A stretch of DNA of 64,000 nt from an uncultured Alphaproteobacteria bacterium (lineage in GTDB: Bacteria; Pseudomonadota; Alphaproteobacteria; GCA-2731375), in contig CATOSZ010000002.1 in assembly GCA_951812805.1 (NCBI GenBank), positions 269,111 to 333,110 on the forward strand, read 5' to 3'. Made by a program: the position numbers and the translations under genes. Below, in pieces: positions 43,371 to 52,739 of this stretch; positions within the stretch are counted from its first letter, which is position 1; each line of letters begins with the position of its first letter. The notes under the pieces are model-generated. The model was not told where the DNA came from. It made no database searches and worked only from the letters and a program-made list of their open reading frames with translations.

Positions 43371-45436
43371 ACAGCGGCGTCGCAGCGATCGAATTCGCCC
43401 CCCTACTCGACTGGCCGTGGATTCTGGCCCTCGGCGGGGTCGGTGCCGCGGTTCTGGTCTTCGCCTTTTTGCGTCATCTGCCGGGCGTCCCGTTGCGGGC
43501 CGTGGCGTTGGCCGCGGGGCTGCTGGCGCTCGCCAATCCCAGCCTGCTGGAGGAGGAGCGCGAACCGCTTTCCGATGTGGCGATCGTCGTCGTCGACGAT
43601 TCCGCCAGCCAGGGGATCGGCGAGCGGCGCCAGCGTACCGAGGCGGCGGTGCGCGATCTCGAGTCCCGCCTCGGGAAGTTGGAGAATCTGGAGCACCGCA
43701 TCGTCGCCACCAGCGCCAGCCGCGCCGACGTCGGCGAGGGCACGCGGGTCCTGCGGGCGATCGAGCGCGCGCTCGCCGACGTGCCGAAGGACCGGGTCGC
43801 CGGTGTCGTCGTGGTTTCCGACGGCCAGACCCACGAGCGCGAGGAACGCCTCGCCGCGTTCGATCCGGGCGGGCCGGTACACCTGCTGCTGACCGGCGAA
43901 CGGGAGGAACGCGACCGCCGCCTGGTGGTCGAACGGGCGCCGCGCTACGGCCTGGTCGACGCGGACCTGCAACTGACCTACCGGGTCGAGGACCAGGGCG
44001 GCGATGCGGCCCTGCCGGCGACGGTGCTGATCCGCATCGACGGCGGACCGCCGGAAAGCCTGCGGGTGCCCGTCGGCCGGACCCAGACCCTGCCCTTCAG
44101 CCTCAAGCACAGCGGCGAAACCCTGATCGAGATCGAGGTCGCCCCGGTCGACGGCGAGTTGAGCGAGCGCAACAACCGCACCGTGGTTTCGATCTCCGGG
44201 GTGCGCGACCGGCTTCGCGTGCTGCTGGTCTCGGGCGAGCCGCATGCGGGCGAGCGGACCTGGCGCAACATCCTGAAGTCCGACCCCTCCGTCGACCTCG
44301 TCCATTTCACCATCCTGCGCCCGCCGGAAAAGCAGGACGGGACACCGATCCGCGAACTCTCCCTGATCAGTTTCCCGACCCGGGAGCTGTTCCAGACCAA
44401 GCTGAACGACTTCGACCTGATCATCTTCGACCGCTATCGCCGCCGCGGCGTGCTGCCGAACGTCTATCTCGCCAACGTCGCCGACTATGTCACCCTGGGC
44501 GGTGCCGTGCTGGTCGCCGCCGGGCCGGCCTTCGCCACGCCGTTGAGCCTCTATCGCACCAGCCTCGACAAGGTGCTGCCGAGCCGCCCGACCGGCCGCC
44601 TGCTGAGCGAGAGCTTCCGTCCACGCCTGAGCGACGCGGGCCGGCGCCATCCGGTGACCACCGATCTCGCCGGCGCGGGGGGCGACGCACCGACCTGGGG
44701 CCGCTGGTTCCGCATGGTCGACGTCGAGGCCGCGGCCGGCCAGGTGTTGATGAACGGCATCGCCGAGCGGCCGCTGCTGATCCTCAACCGGGTCGGCGAG
44801 GGCCGGGTGGCGCAGCTGCTCTCGGACCATGTCTACCTCTGGGCTCGCGGCTTCGAGGGCGGCGGCCCCCAGGCCGAGCTGCTGCGCCGCGTCGCCCATT
44901 GGCTGATGAAGGAGCCGGAGCTGGAGGAAGAGGACCTGCGCGCCCGGGTCGCCGGCGGGCGCATGTCGATCCAGCGCCGCAGCCTCGCCGAGACGCCCGC
45001 CGAGGTCACGGTGACCATGCCGTCGGGCGCGCGGCGCCAACTGACCCTGACACCCGACGAAAGCGGCCTGGCCCGCACCGTGATCGAGGTCGACGAGCCC
45101 GGCCTCTATCGCCTGAGCGACGGCCAGCAGAGCGCCGTCGCCGCCGTCGGCGACCTCAATCCCAAGGAATACGCCGACCTCAGGGCGACGGCGGACCGCT
45201 TGCAGCCGGTGATCGCGGCGAGCGGCGGCGGCGTGGCCTGGGCTATCGACGGCGCGCCGGCGTTGCGCCGTGTCGCGCCGGAACGCGATGCCGCCGGCAG
45301 GGGTTGGTTCGGCTTCCGGGCGAACGGCGAATACCGGGTGACCGGCGTCAGCCAGCTGCCGTTGATGCCGGCACTCGTGGTCCTCGCCCTGCTGCTCGGC
45401 CTGACGGCGGCGGCCTGGTATCGCGAGGGCCGTTGA
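43367..45436 (+). CDS. membrane protein with VWA-like / GATase1-like domains, end of MoxR operon
   Basis: The 689-residue protein has helices at the N-terminus (WILALGGVGAAVLVFAFL) and at the extreme C-terminus (ALVVLALLLGLTAAAWY). A VWA-type DxSxS appears as VVVDDSASQGIGERR; a beta-sandwich part and a GATase1-like part (DRLRVLLVSGEPHAGERTW, FDLIIFDRYRRRGVLP) follow. It overlaps the preceding gene by 4 nt. A terminator-like hairpin follows at 45468. The function is unknown; the domain set is characteristic of the MoxR-DUF58-BatA neighbourhood. Confidence 0.85.
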   Translation: MNSGVAAIEFAPLLDWPWILALGGVGAAVLVFAFLRHLPGVPLRAVALAAGLLALANPSLLEEEREPLSDVAIVVVDDSASQGIGERRQRTEAAVRDLESRLGKLENLEHRIVATSASRADVGEGTRVLRAIERALADVPKDRVAGVVVVSDGQTHEREERLAAFDPGGPVHLLLTGEREERDRRLVVERAPRYGLVDADLQLTYRVEDQGGDAALPATVLIRIDGGPPESLRVPVGRTQTLPFSLKHSGETLIEIEVAPVDGELSERNNRTVVSISGVRDRLRVLLVSGEPHAGERTWRNILKSDPSVDLVHFTILRPPEKQDGTPIRELSLISFPTRELFQTKLNDFDLIIFDRYRRRGVLPNVYLANVADYVTLGGAVLVAAGPAFATPLSLYRTSLDKVLPSRPTGRLLSESFRPRLSDAGRRHPVTTDLAGAGGDAPTWGRWFRMVDVEAAAGQVLMNGIAERPLLILNRVGEGRVAQLLSDHVYLWARGFEGGGPQAELLRRVAHWLMKEPELEEEDLRARVAGGRMSIQRRSLAETPAEVTVTMPSGARRQLTLTPDESGLARTVIEVDEPGLYRLSDGQQSAVAAVGDLNPKEYADLRATADRLQPVIAASGGGVAWAIDGAPALRRVAPERDAAGRGWFGFRANGEYRVTGVSQLPLMPALVVLALLLGLTAAAWYREGR

Positions 45437-45467
45437 GTTTCGCCAGCTCGTTTCGACAACGAAAAAC

Positions 45468-45493
45468 GGCCCCGCCGATCCCTCGGCGGGGCC
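45468..45493 (-). terminator. strong terminator between convergent genes
   Basis: GGCCCCGCCGA-TCCC-TCGGCGGGGCC is a perfect 11-bp stem. On the minus strand it is followed by GTTTTTC, so it terminates the cupin gene (45511-46017) and may also block read-through from the MoxR operon on the other strand. Confidence 0.85.
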
Positions 45494-45510
45494 GCTTCGA
45501 GGCCGCGTCG

Positions 45511-46017
45511 CTATTCGGCGGCGACGATTTTGGTCCGCTTGACGTTGGCGGTGTCCACGCCTTCGATCCGGATCAGCTTGGTCGGGCCGTCGCGGTACGG
45601 TGCATGGATGGCGCCGACGTCATAAAGATGCGCATCGCCGGGCTTTAGATGATAGGTGCGGCTCACGACCGCCTGGCCCGGCTCCTCGCCTTGCGGCGGC
45701 ACCTTGAACTCCCAATCGGTCATCTTGGTCTCGCCCTCGGCCTGGCCGTAGATCGCCCAGGTCGGTCCATGGTCGTGCGGTGCGCCCTGCTTGGCGCCGT
45801 CATAGGAATGCCGGCAGATGCAGAAACCGAGATCGGGATCCTCGTAGATGATCTCCCGTTCTGCGGTCGCGTTCGCGCCGAGTTGGGTGCGCTGAAAGTC
45901 ATCGTCTTGCAGCGCCTTCGAGACGTAATCGCGAATCTTCTCCTTGCCGCCGGCTCCCGGATCGGCCTGCAGCGCCGCGCGGCAGTCGGCCGCGAACTGT
46001 TCGAGGGTATAGGTCAT
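45511..46017 (-). CDS. cupin-fold protein, cysteine-dioxygenase-like
   Basis: The 168-residue protein has metal-site candidates QGAPHDHGPTWAIYGQAEG and VGAIHAPYRDGPTKLIRIEG, the His-x-His and distal His arrangement of cupins related to thiol dioxygenases. A possible substrate is a small thiol, but the match is only to the fold and motif. It is divergent from the FIST gene, with an ISAs1 copy inserted between them 79 bp upstream of its start. Confidence 0.7.
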   Translation of the reverse strand: MTYTLEQFAADCRAALQADPGAGGKEKIRDYVSKALQDDDFQRTQLGANATAEREIIYEDPDLGFCICRHSYDGAKQGAPHDHGPTWAIYGQAEGETKMTDWEFKVPPQGEEPGQAVVSRTYHLKPGDAHLYDVGAIHAPYRDGPTKLIRIEGVDTANVKRTKIVAAE

Positions 46018-46096
46018 TTTCGTCGTGCTCCTCCCGTCCTCATGTCACGATGTCGCTGAGATCAGTTTATCACAGGCGGCATCGGTGAAGCCAAGG

Positions 46097-47305
46097 CAGG
46101 GCAATCGCATTTCAGAATTTGCCGAGGAGTGACAGGAGATAGTCGTTGTTCCAAGCGGCGATTTTGAACTTGGCGCGCAGCGAGTCTTTTCGTGGATCCT
46201 TTCGCATGACATTGAGCGCCATGTGGCGCAGGACGGCGAGATTGTGCGGTCCATTGTCCTTGCGGGTTCTGTCTTGGTCTTCGTTCATTTGGACATCGAG
46301 GCACCAGTGCAGGCGGTTTTCGACCCCCCAGTGCGCCCGGGCAACGGGATTGAAGCGCTCGGCGTCGAGCGGCTGGCTGAGCAGGTAGTAGGCGGTTTCG
46401 CTCGACGTCTTCTCCGCGCACTCGCGGGTCCGGGTGACTTTGGCGACCGCCTTCAGGCCCGGCCAATGATGGCGCTCTTGCAGCCACTCGACGTGGCTGG
46501 AGACGAGAGCGGCACGGGTCTCGATGCGGCCATGATCGCCATCGACCGTGGTGTCGGTGGTGGTCGCTTCGGCTTTCGGATCGTCGAGGAAGGTTCTCAC
46601 GTCGTCATGCAGCGTGCCTTGATTGCCCTTCAACGCCAGGGCGTAGTCACCCCCCTGCTCGATAATCTGGCTGGCGATGGCGCGCTGGCAATTGAGGGCG
46701 TCCACGGTCACGATCGTCCCCTCGAGGCTCAATAGTTTCAACAGCTTCGGCACGGCGGTGATCTCGTTGGACTTGGCGTCGGTGGCGACTTGCCCCAACA
46801 CCAGCCGCTGATCACAGCCCCAGGCCGAGACCATATGCAGCGCCGACGTGCCGCTCGCCTTGTCGTAGGATCGCCGCACCACCTTGCCGTCGATCGCAAT
46901 GACCCCTTGGCAGGTCTCGGAAAAGCGCGCCATGAAGCGCTGGAAGCAGGCGCCGAACGCCTCCGGATCCAGCAACCGGAACACCCGGCTGAAGGTGTCG
47001 TGGCTCGGCACGCCATGTTCGAGTACGAGAAATTCCCGCAGGAACGCCTCCTTTTCACGCGCGAAGATCGCCATGTCGACCGCCGTCTGACCGCCCGAGA
47101 GGACCGTGCACAGGGCGATCGTCAAGATCTCCAGCAGATCGTGACGCCCGGCATTGCCAGTCCGCGGATCCTCGAGACCCTCAAAGCACTCCAGAAAGCC
47201 TTCCATCGCAACCTCCACCCGTGAAAAGACCGGGTAGAATCGATTCGCGCCAATACCTCAAGATCAAACACGCACGTCAAGGCAATTCCAAATGCGATTC
47301 CCCTG
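46097..47305 (-). mobile_element. ISAs1-family insertion sequence, copy 2 (10-bp target duplication)
   Basis: The 1209-bp element appears the same as copy 1 at 32881-34089 but inverted. The flanks GAAGCCAAGG at 46087-46096 and 47306-47315 are an exact 10-bp duplication. It sits in the intergenic space between the cupin gene and the FIST gene and may separate each from upstream control sites. Confidence 0.96.
46112..47206 (-). CDS. ISAs1-family transposase (copy 2)
   Basis: This 364-residue DDE transposase matches that at 32980-34074 (IAIDGKVVRRSYDK, VTVDALNCQRAIASQI, HWGVENRLHWCLDVQMNED). Intact. Confidence 0.95.
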   Translation of the reverse strand: MEGFLECFEGLEDPRTGNAGRHDLLEILTIALCTVLSGGQTAVDMAIFAREKEAFLREFLVLEHGVPSHDTFSRVFRLLDPEAFGACFQRFMARFSETCQGVIAIDGKVVRRSYDKASGTSALHMVSAWGCDQRLVLGQVATDAKSNEITAVPKLLKLLSLEGTIVTVDALNCQRAIASQIIEQGGDYALALKGNQGTLHDDVRTFLDDPKAEATTTDTTVDGDHGRIETRAALVSSHVEWLQERHHWPGLKAVAKVTRTRECAEKTSSETAYYLLSQPLDAERFNPVARAHWGVENRLHWCLDVQMNEDQDRTRKDNGPHNLAVLRHMALNVMRKDPRKDSLRAKFKIAAWNNDYLLSLLGKF

Positions 47306-47384
47306 GAAGCCAAGGCGGAATCGATTGCGGGCGCGGGACGGCGAGGGCAAGATGCGCGCGCGAAGCATCGAGGGAAATCGACGA

Positions 47385-48509
47385 ATGAGCGAACAGGCCA
47401 TATTCAGGGCGGGACACAGCGGCGGATCGGACTGGCGGGCGGCGACGGAGGCTTGCCTCGAACAGATGATGCCGCTGCCCGCCGGGGCCAACGTCGGCTT
47501 TCTCTATGTCACCGACCTGATGGTCGACGCCTTGGCGGACATTTCGGAAACGCTGCGCCAGCGCACCGGGATCGAGGCCTGGGTCGGCAGCACCGGCATC
47601 GGCGTCTGCGCCGGCGGGATCGAGTATTTCGACGCCCCGGCGCTCGCCGTCATGGTCGGCACCCTGCCGGCGGGTGAATTCACCGTCTTCGATTCCCGGC
47701 GCGACGATCTGGCGGCCATGGTCGACGCCAACCGCGACTGGCTCGACGCCCATCTCGGCAACTTCGGCGTCGTGCACGCCGATCCGCGCGAGCCGCGGCT
47801 GGCGGAGCTGCTCGGCACGCTCGGCGAGGCCTCGTCCAGTTTTCTGGTCGGCGGCCTCACCTCCTCGCGCTCGGCCTTCGGCCAGGTCGCGGGTGAGGTG
47901 ACGGAGGGCGGCCTTTCCGGCCTGCTGATCTCGGGTGGGGTCGGCGTCGCCACCGGCCTGACCCAGGGCTGCTCACCGATCGGCCCGGCCCGACAGGTGA
48001 CGGCCTCGGAGCAGAATATCCTGGTCGAACTCGACGGCCGCCCGGCGCTCGAGGTCTTCAAGGAGGACATCGGCGAACTGCTGGCCCGCGACCTGCGCCG
48101 GGTCGACGGCTACATCTTCGCCGCCGTGCCGGTCCAGGGCAGCGACTGGGGCGATTACATGGTCCGCAACCTCACCGGCATCGACACCCAGCGGGATCTG
48201 CTGGCCATCGCCGAACTGATCGAGCCGGGCGACCAGGTGATGTTCTGCCGGCGCGACAAGGCGGCGGCGGAGGAGGACTTGACCCGCATGCTGGACGGCC
48301 TGAAGGCGCGTCTCGACGGCCCGCCGCGGGGCGCGCTCTATCACAGTTGCCTCGCCCGCGGCCCCAACCTGTTCGGCGCCGAGAGTGAGGAGCTGCGCGC
48401 GATCGAGGCGGCCCTCGGCGACGTGCCCCTGGTCGGTTTCTTCGGCAACGGCGAGATCAGTCACAACCGTCTCTACGCCTATACCGGCGTGCTCTCCCTG
48501 TTCACTTGA
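47385..48509 (+). CDS. FIST-domain signal protein
   Basis: The 374-residue protein has FIST N domain motifs (GANVGFLYVTDLMVDALADI, SFLVGGLTSSRSAFGQVAG) and a FIST C domain (EEDLTRMLDGLKARLDGPP, VPLVGFFGNGEISHNRLYAY). FIST proteins are proposed small-ligand (amino-acid) sensors, here without an attached output domain. The ATG at 47385 lies 70 bp after the ISAs1 target duplication, so the native promoter is probably cut by that element. The N-formylglutamate amidohydrolase gene follows 74 bp downstream. Confidence 0.88.
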   Translation: MSEQAIFRAGHSGGSDWRAATEACLEQMMPLPAGANVGFLYVTDLMVDALADISETLRQRTGIEAWVGSTGIGVCAGGIEYFDAPALAVMVGTLPAGEFTVFDSRRDDLAAMVDANRDWLDAHLGNFGVVHADPREPRLAELLGTLGEASSSFLVGGLTSSRSAFGQVAGEVTEGGLSGLLISGGVGVATGLTQGCSPIGPARQVTASEQNILVELDGRPALEVFKEDIGELLARDLRRVDGYIFAAVPVQGSDWGDYMVRNLTGIDTQRDLLAIAELIEPGDQVMFCRRDKAAAEEDLTRMLDGLKARLDGPPRGALYHSCLARGPNLFGAESEELRAIEAALGDVPLVGFFGNGEISHNRLYAYTGVLSLFT

Positions 48510-48583
48510 AGGCCGGTGCCCATGCTAAAGTGTGTTCCTCCCGGAACCGGGTCGCCCGGGCGAAGAGTGAGGAGTGCGCGGGC

Positions 48584-49483
48584 GTGAGTGAGAGTGAGAG
48601 CAACAGCGAGAGTGACACGCCGCCGCCGGCCTATGAGTTGCTGGCGCCCGCCGGACCGGCGGGCGCCTTCGTCTTTGCCTCGCCGCACAGCGGCGATCAC
48701 TATCCGGCCGACTTCCAGGCCGCCTCGCCGTTGGCCCCGCTCATGCTCAGGCGTAGCGAAGACGCCTTCATCGACCGGCTGTTCGCCACCGCACCGACGC
48801 ACGGCGCGCCGCTGCTCCGCGCGCGCTGGGCCCGGGTCTTTCTCGACGTGAACCGGGAGCCTTACGAACTCGATCCCGGCATGTTCGAGGAACCCTTGCC
48901 GGCGCATGCCAACACCTCGTCGCTGCGCGTCGCCGGCGGGCTCGGCACCATCGCGCGGCTCGTCGCCGAGGGGGCGGAGGTCTACGACCGCAAACTGGCC
49001 CTGGCGGAGATCGAAGAGCGGCTGGACCGGGTCTACCGGCCCTATCACGCGCGGCTCGGTCAGTTGTTGCAGGCGGCCCGCGCGGCGCACGGCCGGGCCA
49101 TCCTGATCGACTGCCACTCGATGCCCTCGATCCCGGCACCGGGAGATACCGACGGCGGCCGGCGCCGGCCCGATATCGTGCTGGGCGATCGCTTCGGCAC
49201 CACGGCGTCGGCCGATTTCGTCGAGTGGACCCGCCAGGCCTTCCGCGAGGCGGGCTTCGTGGTGGCGCGCAACAACCCCTATGCCGGCGGCTTCACCACG
49301 CACCACTACGGCCGACCCCGCGAAGGCCTGCATACCCTGCAGATCGAGATCAACCGCGCCCTCTACATGGACGAGGTGGCGATCCGTCCGAACGCCGATT
49401 TCGCGGAGATCGCGCGCGGAATCGATTCCGTCGTCGCCCGCCTCGTCCAATACGAACCCGAAGGCCGCCTCGCCGCCGAATAA
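48584..49483 (+). CDS. N-formylglutamate amidohydrolase family protein
   Basis: The 299-residue protein has FASPHSGDHYPADF with the metal-binding His, LRARWARVFLDVNREPYEL, ILIDCHSMPSIP, and FTTHHYGRPREGLHTLQIEI. Family members release formate from N-formylglutamate in histidine degradation. The GTG start at 48584 is preceded by GTGAGGAG; the Ser/Glu-rich N-terminus (SESESNSESD) is unusual. No hut genes are nearby, so the natural substrate may differ. Confidence 0.87.
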   Translation: MSESESNSESDTPPPAYELLAPAGPAGAFVFASPHSGDHYPADFQAASPLAPLMLRRSEDAFIDRLFATAPTHGAPLLRARWARVFLDVNREPYELDPGMFEEPLPAHANTSSLRVAGGLGTIARLVAEGAEVYDRKLALAEIEERLDRVYRPYHARLGQLLQAARAAHGRAILIDCHSMPSIPAPGDTDGGRRRPDIVLGDRFGTTASADFVEWTRQAFREAGFVVARNNPYAGGFTTHHYGRPREGLHTLQIEINRALYMDEVAIRPNADFAEIARGIDSVVARLVQYEPEGRLAAE

Positions 49484-49515
49484 CGCCTTGGCACGGGGCT
49501 TGCGTAATTCGGGGC

Positions 49516-50196
49516 ATGATGATCCCGATCCGCACCCTGATATTCGCCCTTCCCCTGCTCGCCGCCGTGCCGGTCGTCCAGGCGACGCCCGCACCGGCGC
49601 CCTCGGTTGCCGAGAAACCATCGCCGGACCACCGGCTCTGCCTGAAAGCCAGCCGCCGCGTCGAGCGCGCGCACCGCATTCCGGCGGGCCTGCTGGGCGC
49701 CATCGGCCGGGTCGAATCCGGCCATTGGGTGAAGGCGGCACAGGTCAGCGTTGCCTGGCCCTGGACCGTTTATGCCGAGGGACGGGGGCGATATTTGCCG
49801 AGCAAGCGGGCCGCGAAGCGTGAAATTCAAGCGCTTCGCGCGCGCGGCGTCACCAACATCGACGTCGGCTGCATGCAGATTAATCTCGGCTGGCACGGCG
49901 ACAAGTTCGCCGGCCTGGACGAGGTCCTCGATCCCGCCGCCAACACCGCCTATGCGGGCCGCTTCCTCGCCGCCCTCAAGACGGAAACGCGGACCTGGAG
50001 CCGGGCGATTTCCCGCTACCACTCCCGCACACCGCGCTTCGCCAAGCCCTATGCGGCCAAGGTCCAGGCGATGTGGCGCAAGGTAAAGCGCGAGGCCGCC
50101 AAAGAACGCCGCCAGCACGCCCAGCGCAAACTCCAGATCCGCCAACAAGCCCACGCCACCGCCGCCCGCGCCAAACGATGGCGGGTCAGGCGGTAG
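49516..50196 (+). CDS. lytic transglycosylase (SLT domain), secreted
   Basis: The 226-residue protein has a signal peptide (IRTLIFALPLLAAVPVVQA). The SLT fold has the catalytic Glu in LLGAIGRVESGHW, the GCMQINLGWHGDKF motif, and AISRYHSRTPRFAKPYAAKV. It cleaves peptidoglycan glycan strands. The C-terminal tail is strongly basic (Lys/Arg/Gln/Ala), which may hold it to the wall or membrane. The ATG at 49516 is 32 nt downstream of the preceding stop. Confidence 0.87.
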   Translation: MMIPIRTLIFALPLLAAVPVVQATPAPAPSVAEKPSPDHRLCLKASRRVERAHRIPAGLLGAIGRVESGHWVKAAQVSVAWPWTVYAEGRGRYLPSKRAAKREIQALRARGVTNIDVGCMQINLGWHGDKFAGLDEVLDPAANTAYAGRFLAALKTETRTWSRAISRYHSRTPRFAKPYAAKVQAMWRKVKREAAKERRQHAQRKLQIRQQAHATAARAKRWRVRR

Positions 50197-50294
50197 GCGT
50201 CTGATGGGTTCCGACTTTCGTCGAAGCCGTCGAGAGGCTATGGCCGGCACTACGCGGTAGTGCACTGAGCGCCGAGCGGCGCTAAACTCCGCTC

Positions 50295-50507
50295 ATGTTG
50301 TTCTCGCTCAGAAATCTCGCCCTCATGGCCGCGCGGCGGTTGGCGGAGGATCCCGATGCCCGGGCCAAGGCGGCCGAGCTGGCGCGCCGGGCCGGACGCG
50401 AGGCCGGGCGGATCTCGCGGGCCGACGATCCGGCCTATGCGGCGGGCCAGGCGGCCCGCAAGGCGCGGGATCGTTTGCGGCAGCGCTTGCGCGGCGACGA
50501 CGACTAG
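50295..50507 (+). CDS. small basic helical protein, unknown
   Basis: The 70-residue protein starts MLFSLRNLALMAARRL and is nearly all charged helix (AKAAELARRAGREAGRI). Codon use matches neighbours and it precedes the enoyl-CoA hydratase gene by 58 nt. No family recognised. Confidence 0.5.
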   Translation: MLFSLRNLALMAARRLAEDPDARAKAAELARRAGREAGRISRADDPAYAAGQAARKARDRLRQRLRGDDD

Positions 50508-50565
50508 CGCCATAACCCTCCCACACCGCCGCGAGCGGGCGCTTGACGACAGGGAGGAAACAGGC

Positions 50566-51369
50566 ATGGCCGTTGTCGAAACCGAAACCCGGGGACAGAT
50601 TTTCATTGTCCGCATGAACCGGCCCGAGCGGCTGAACGCGCTCAGCGGCGAGATGCGCCAGCTGCTGGCCGAGGCCTGGGTCGAATTCCGCGAGAGCCGC
50701 GACCTCGAGGTCGCCATCTTCACCGCCACCGGTCGGGGCTTTTGCGCCGGCGAGGACATGAAGGAAAGTCTGTCCGACGGGGCGCCCGGCGGCCGGCGGG
50801 CCGAGATCGAGGATCCCTTCATGACCGGCGCGCTGGAGAAGCCGGTGATCTGCGCCATCAACGGCTATGCCATGGGCGGCGGCTTCATGCTGGTCGAGCG
50901 CACGGACCTGCGCGTCGCCGTCCGCGAGGCGGTGTTCGAGGTCTCGGAAGCGAAGCGCTGGCTGCTCGGCGGCTACAACCACGGCCACATCGCCGCCTTG
51001 CCCTATCCGATCGCCATGGAAATGGCGCTCGGCTATCGCTTCACCGCCGAGCGGTTCCACCAGATCGGCTTCCTCAACCGCCTGGTCGAGGCGGACGAGT
51101 TGATGCCGGCGGCGATTGAGATGGCGGAACACCTGCTGACCCTGCCGCCGGCCAGCCGGGTCAACACGGTGCAGATGATGCGCGCCATGCGTCCCGCCGT
51201 AGCGCCCGAGTTGGACGGCCTGGCGAAGGCCCTGCACGGCCACGGCGCCAAGAGCGACCTGATGGAGAGCCGCGCCGCCTTCGCCGAAAAGCGCAAGCCG
51301 GACTTCAAGGGCTGGGACGATCCCGACGACCGCTTCACCCCGCCGACCCTCGACAGTCTCGCCGGCTGA
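50566..51369 (+). CDS. enoyl-CoA hydratase/isomerase family (crotonase)
   Basis: The 267-residue protein has crotonase motifs NRPERLNALSGEM, AIFTATGRGFCAGEDMKE and the oxyanion-hole segment AINGYAMGGGFMLVERTDLR. The ATG follows AGGGAGG. It heads a plus-strand operon with an SDR and a DsbA-like isomerase, consistent with beta-oxidation-type degradation of an acyl-CoA or aromatic ring product. The substrate is not known. Confidence 0.88.
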   Translation: MAVVETETRGQIFIVRMNRPERLNALSGEMRQLLAEAWVEFRESRDLEVAIFTATGRGFCAGEDMKESLSDGAPGGRRAEIEDPFMTGALEKPVICAINGYAMGGGFMLVERTDLRVAVREAVFEVSEAKRWLLGGYNHGHIAALPYPIAMEMALGYRFTAERFHQIGFLNRLVEADELMPAAIEMAEHLLTLPPASRVNTVQMMRAMRPAVAPELDGLAKALHGHGAKSDLMESRAAFAEKRKPDFKGWDDPDDRFTPPTLDSLAG

Positions 51370-51379
51370 GGGGGCGGTC

Positions 51380-52138
51380 ATGGGTGACCTCGACGGACGG
51401 GTGGCGATCGTCACCGGGGCGAGCCGGGGCATCGGCGCCGGCGCGGCCCGGACGATCGCCGCGGCCGGAGCCGGCGTGATGCTGGCCGCGCGGGACGGCG
51501 CGTTGGCCGAAACGGTGGCGGCGGAAATCCGCGCAAGCGGCGGCCGGGCCCGGGGCATGGCCTGCGATGTCTCCGACCTGGCCGAGGTCGAGGCCCTGGT
51601 GGCGGCGACCCGCGCGGAATTCGGCCCGGTGGACGCGCTGGTCAACAACGCCGGCGTGATCGAGCCGATCGGCGCGCCCGGCGAGGTCGACCCGGCCGCC
51701 TGGGCACGCAGCGTCGAGATCAACCTGGTCGGTGCCTATTACTGCGTCCATGCCGTGCTGGCCGAGATGCGGGCGCGCGGGCGGGGCGTCATCCTCAACG
51801 TTTCCTCCGGCGCGGCGCACCGCCCGCTCGAGGGTTGGAGCGCCTATTGCGCCGGCAAGGCCGGCCTGGCGATGCTGACCGACGCCCTTGCCCTGGAAGG
51901 CGGCGAAGGCATTGCGGTCTACGGCCTCTCACCCGGCACCGTCGATACCGACATGCAGGTGCGGATCCGCGCTTCCGGCATCAACCAGGTAAGCCGCATC
52001 CCGCGCGAGAACCTGGGCGCGGTCGAGGCGCCGGCCCGGGCCATCGCCTACCTGCTCGGCGACGAGGCCCGCGACCTCTCGGGCCGGGAGCTGTCGATCT
52101 CCGATCCCGACTTCCGCCGCCGCGCCGGCATCGCCTGA
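51380..52138 (+). CDS. short-chain dehydrogenase/reductase (SDR)
   Basis: The 252-residue classical SDR has TGASRGIGAGAAR (nucleotide binding), DALVNNAGVIEP, the catalytic Ser in ILNVSSGAAHRP, and YCAGKAG with the Tyr/Lys pair. It starts 10 nt after the hydratase stop. It oxidises or reduces an alcohol/ketone intermediate of the same operon; identity unknown. Confidence 0.9.
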   Translation: MGDLDGRVAIVTGASRGIGAGAARTIAAAGAGVMLAARDGALAETVAAEIRASGGRARGMACDVSDLAEVEALVAATRAEFGPVDALVNNAGVIEPIGAPGEVDPAAWARSVEINLVGAYYCVHAVLAEMRARGRGVILNVSSGAAHRPLEGWSAYCAGKAGLAMLTDALALEGGEGIAVYGLSPGTVDTDMQVRIRASGINQVSRIPRENLGAVEAPARAIAYLLGDEARDLSGRELSISDPDFRRRAGIA

Positions 52139-52151
52139 GGGGGCACCGGCC

Positions 52152-52739
52152 ATGCGGGAGATCGACTTCTGGTTTTCGATCGGCAGCACCTACAGCTACC
52201 TGACGGTCATGCGGCTGGAGGGGGCCGCCGCCGAAGCCGGCGTCGCCGTGCGCTGGCGCCCCTTCAACGTCAGGGTGATCATGGGCGAATACGGCAACTC
52301 CCCCTTCGTCGGCAAACCGGTGAAGACCGCCTACATGTGGCGCGACATGGAACGCCGCGCGGCCGAACACGGCGTGGCGATCGCAGTGCCGGCACCCTAT
52401 CCCCTGGCGGAGTTGGAGCTGGCCAACCGCATCGCCGTGCTGGGTGACCAGGAAGGTTGGTGCGCCGACTACGTCCGGGCGACCTACTGCCGCTGGTTCC
52501 AGGCCGGCGAAGCGCCGGGCGAGGCCCCGAACCTGCCGGCCTCCCTGTCGGAGATCGGCCAGGATCCCGACGACGTGGCGGCCCGGGCGAAAGGCGAGAC
52601 GATCGGCGCCGCGCTCGCGGCCAACACGGACGCCGCGAAGGCGGCGGGCGTCTTCGGCTCCCCCAGCTTCGTTGTCGGGGGCGAGCTGTTCTGGGGCGAC
52701 GACCGGCTGGAAGCCGCGCTTGCCTGGACCGGCTCCTAA
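52152..52739 (+). CDS. DsbA-family isomerase (2-hydroxychromene-2-carboxylate isomerase-like)
   Basis: The 195-residue thioredoxin-fold/kappa-GST protein has IDFWFSIGSTYSYLTVMRLE at the N-terminus, with Ser in place of a redox Cys pair, RWRPFNVRVIMGEYG and the C-terminal VFGSPSFVVGGELFWGDDRL. HCCA isomerases act in aromatic (naphthalene-type) degradation using glutathione. It is last in the operon and overlaps the convergent TRAP permease gene by 4 nt. Confidence 0.82.
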   Translation: MREIDFWFSIGSTYSYLTVMRLEGAAAEAGVAVRWRPFNVRVIMGEYGNSPFVGKPVKTAYMWRDMERRAAEHGVAIAVPAPYPLAELELANRIAVLGDQEGWCADYVRATYCRWFQAGEAPGEAPNLPASLSEIGQDPDDVAARAKGETIGAALAANTDAAKAAGVFGSPSFVVGGELFWGDDRLEAALAWTGS

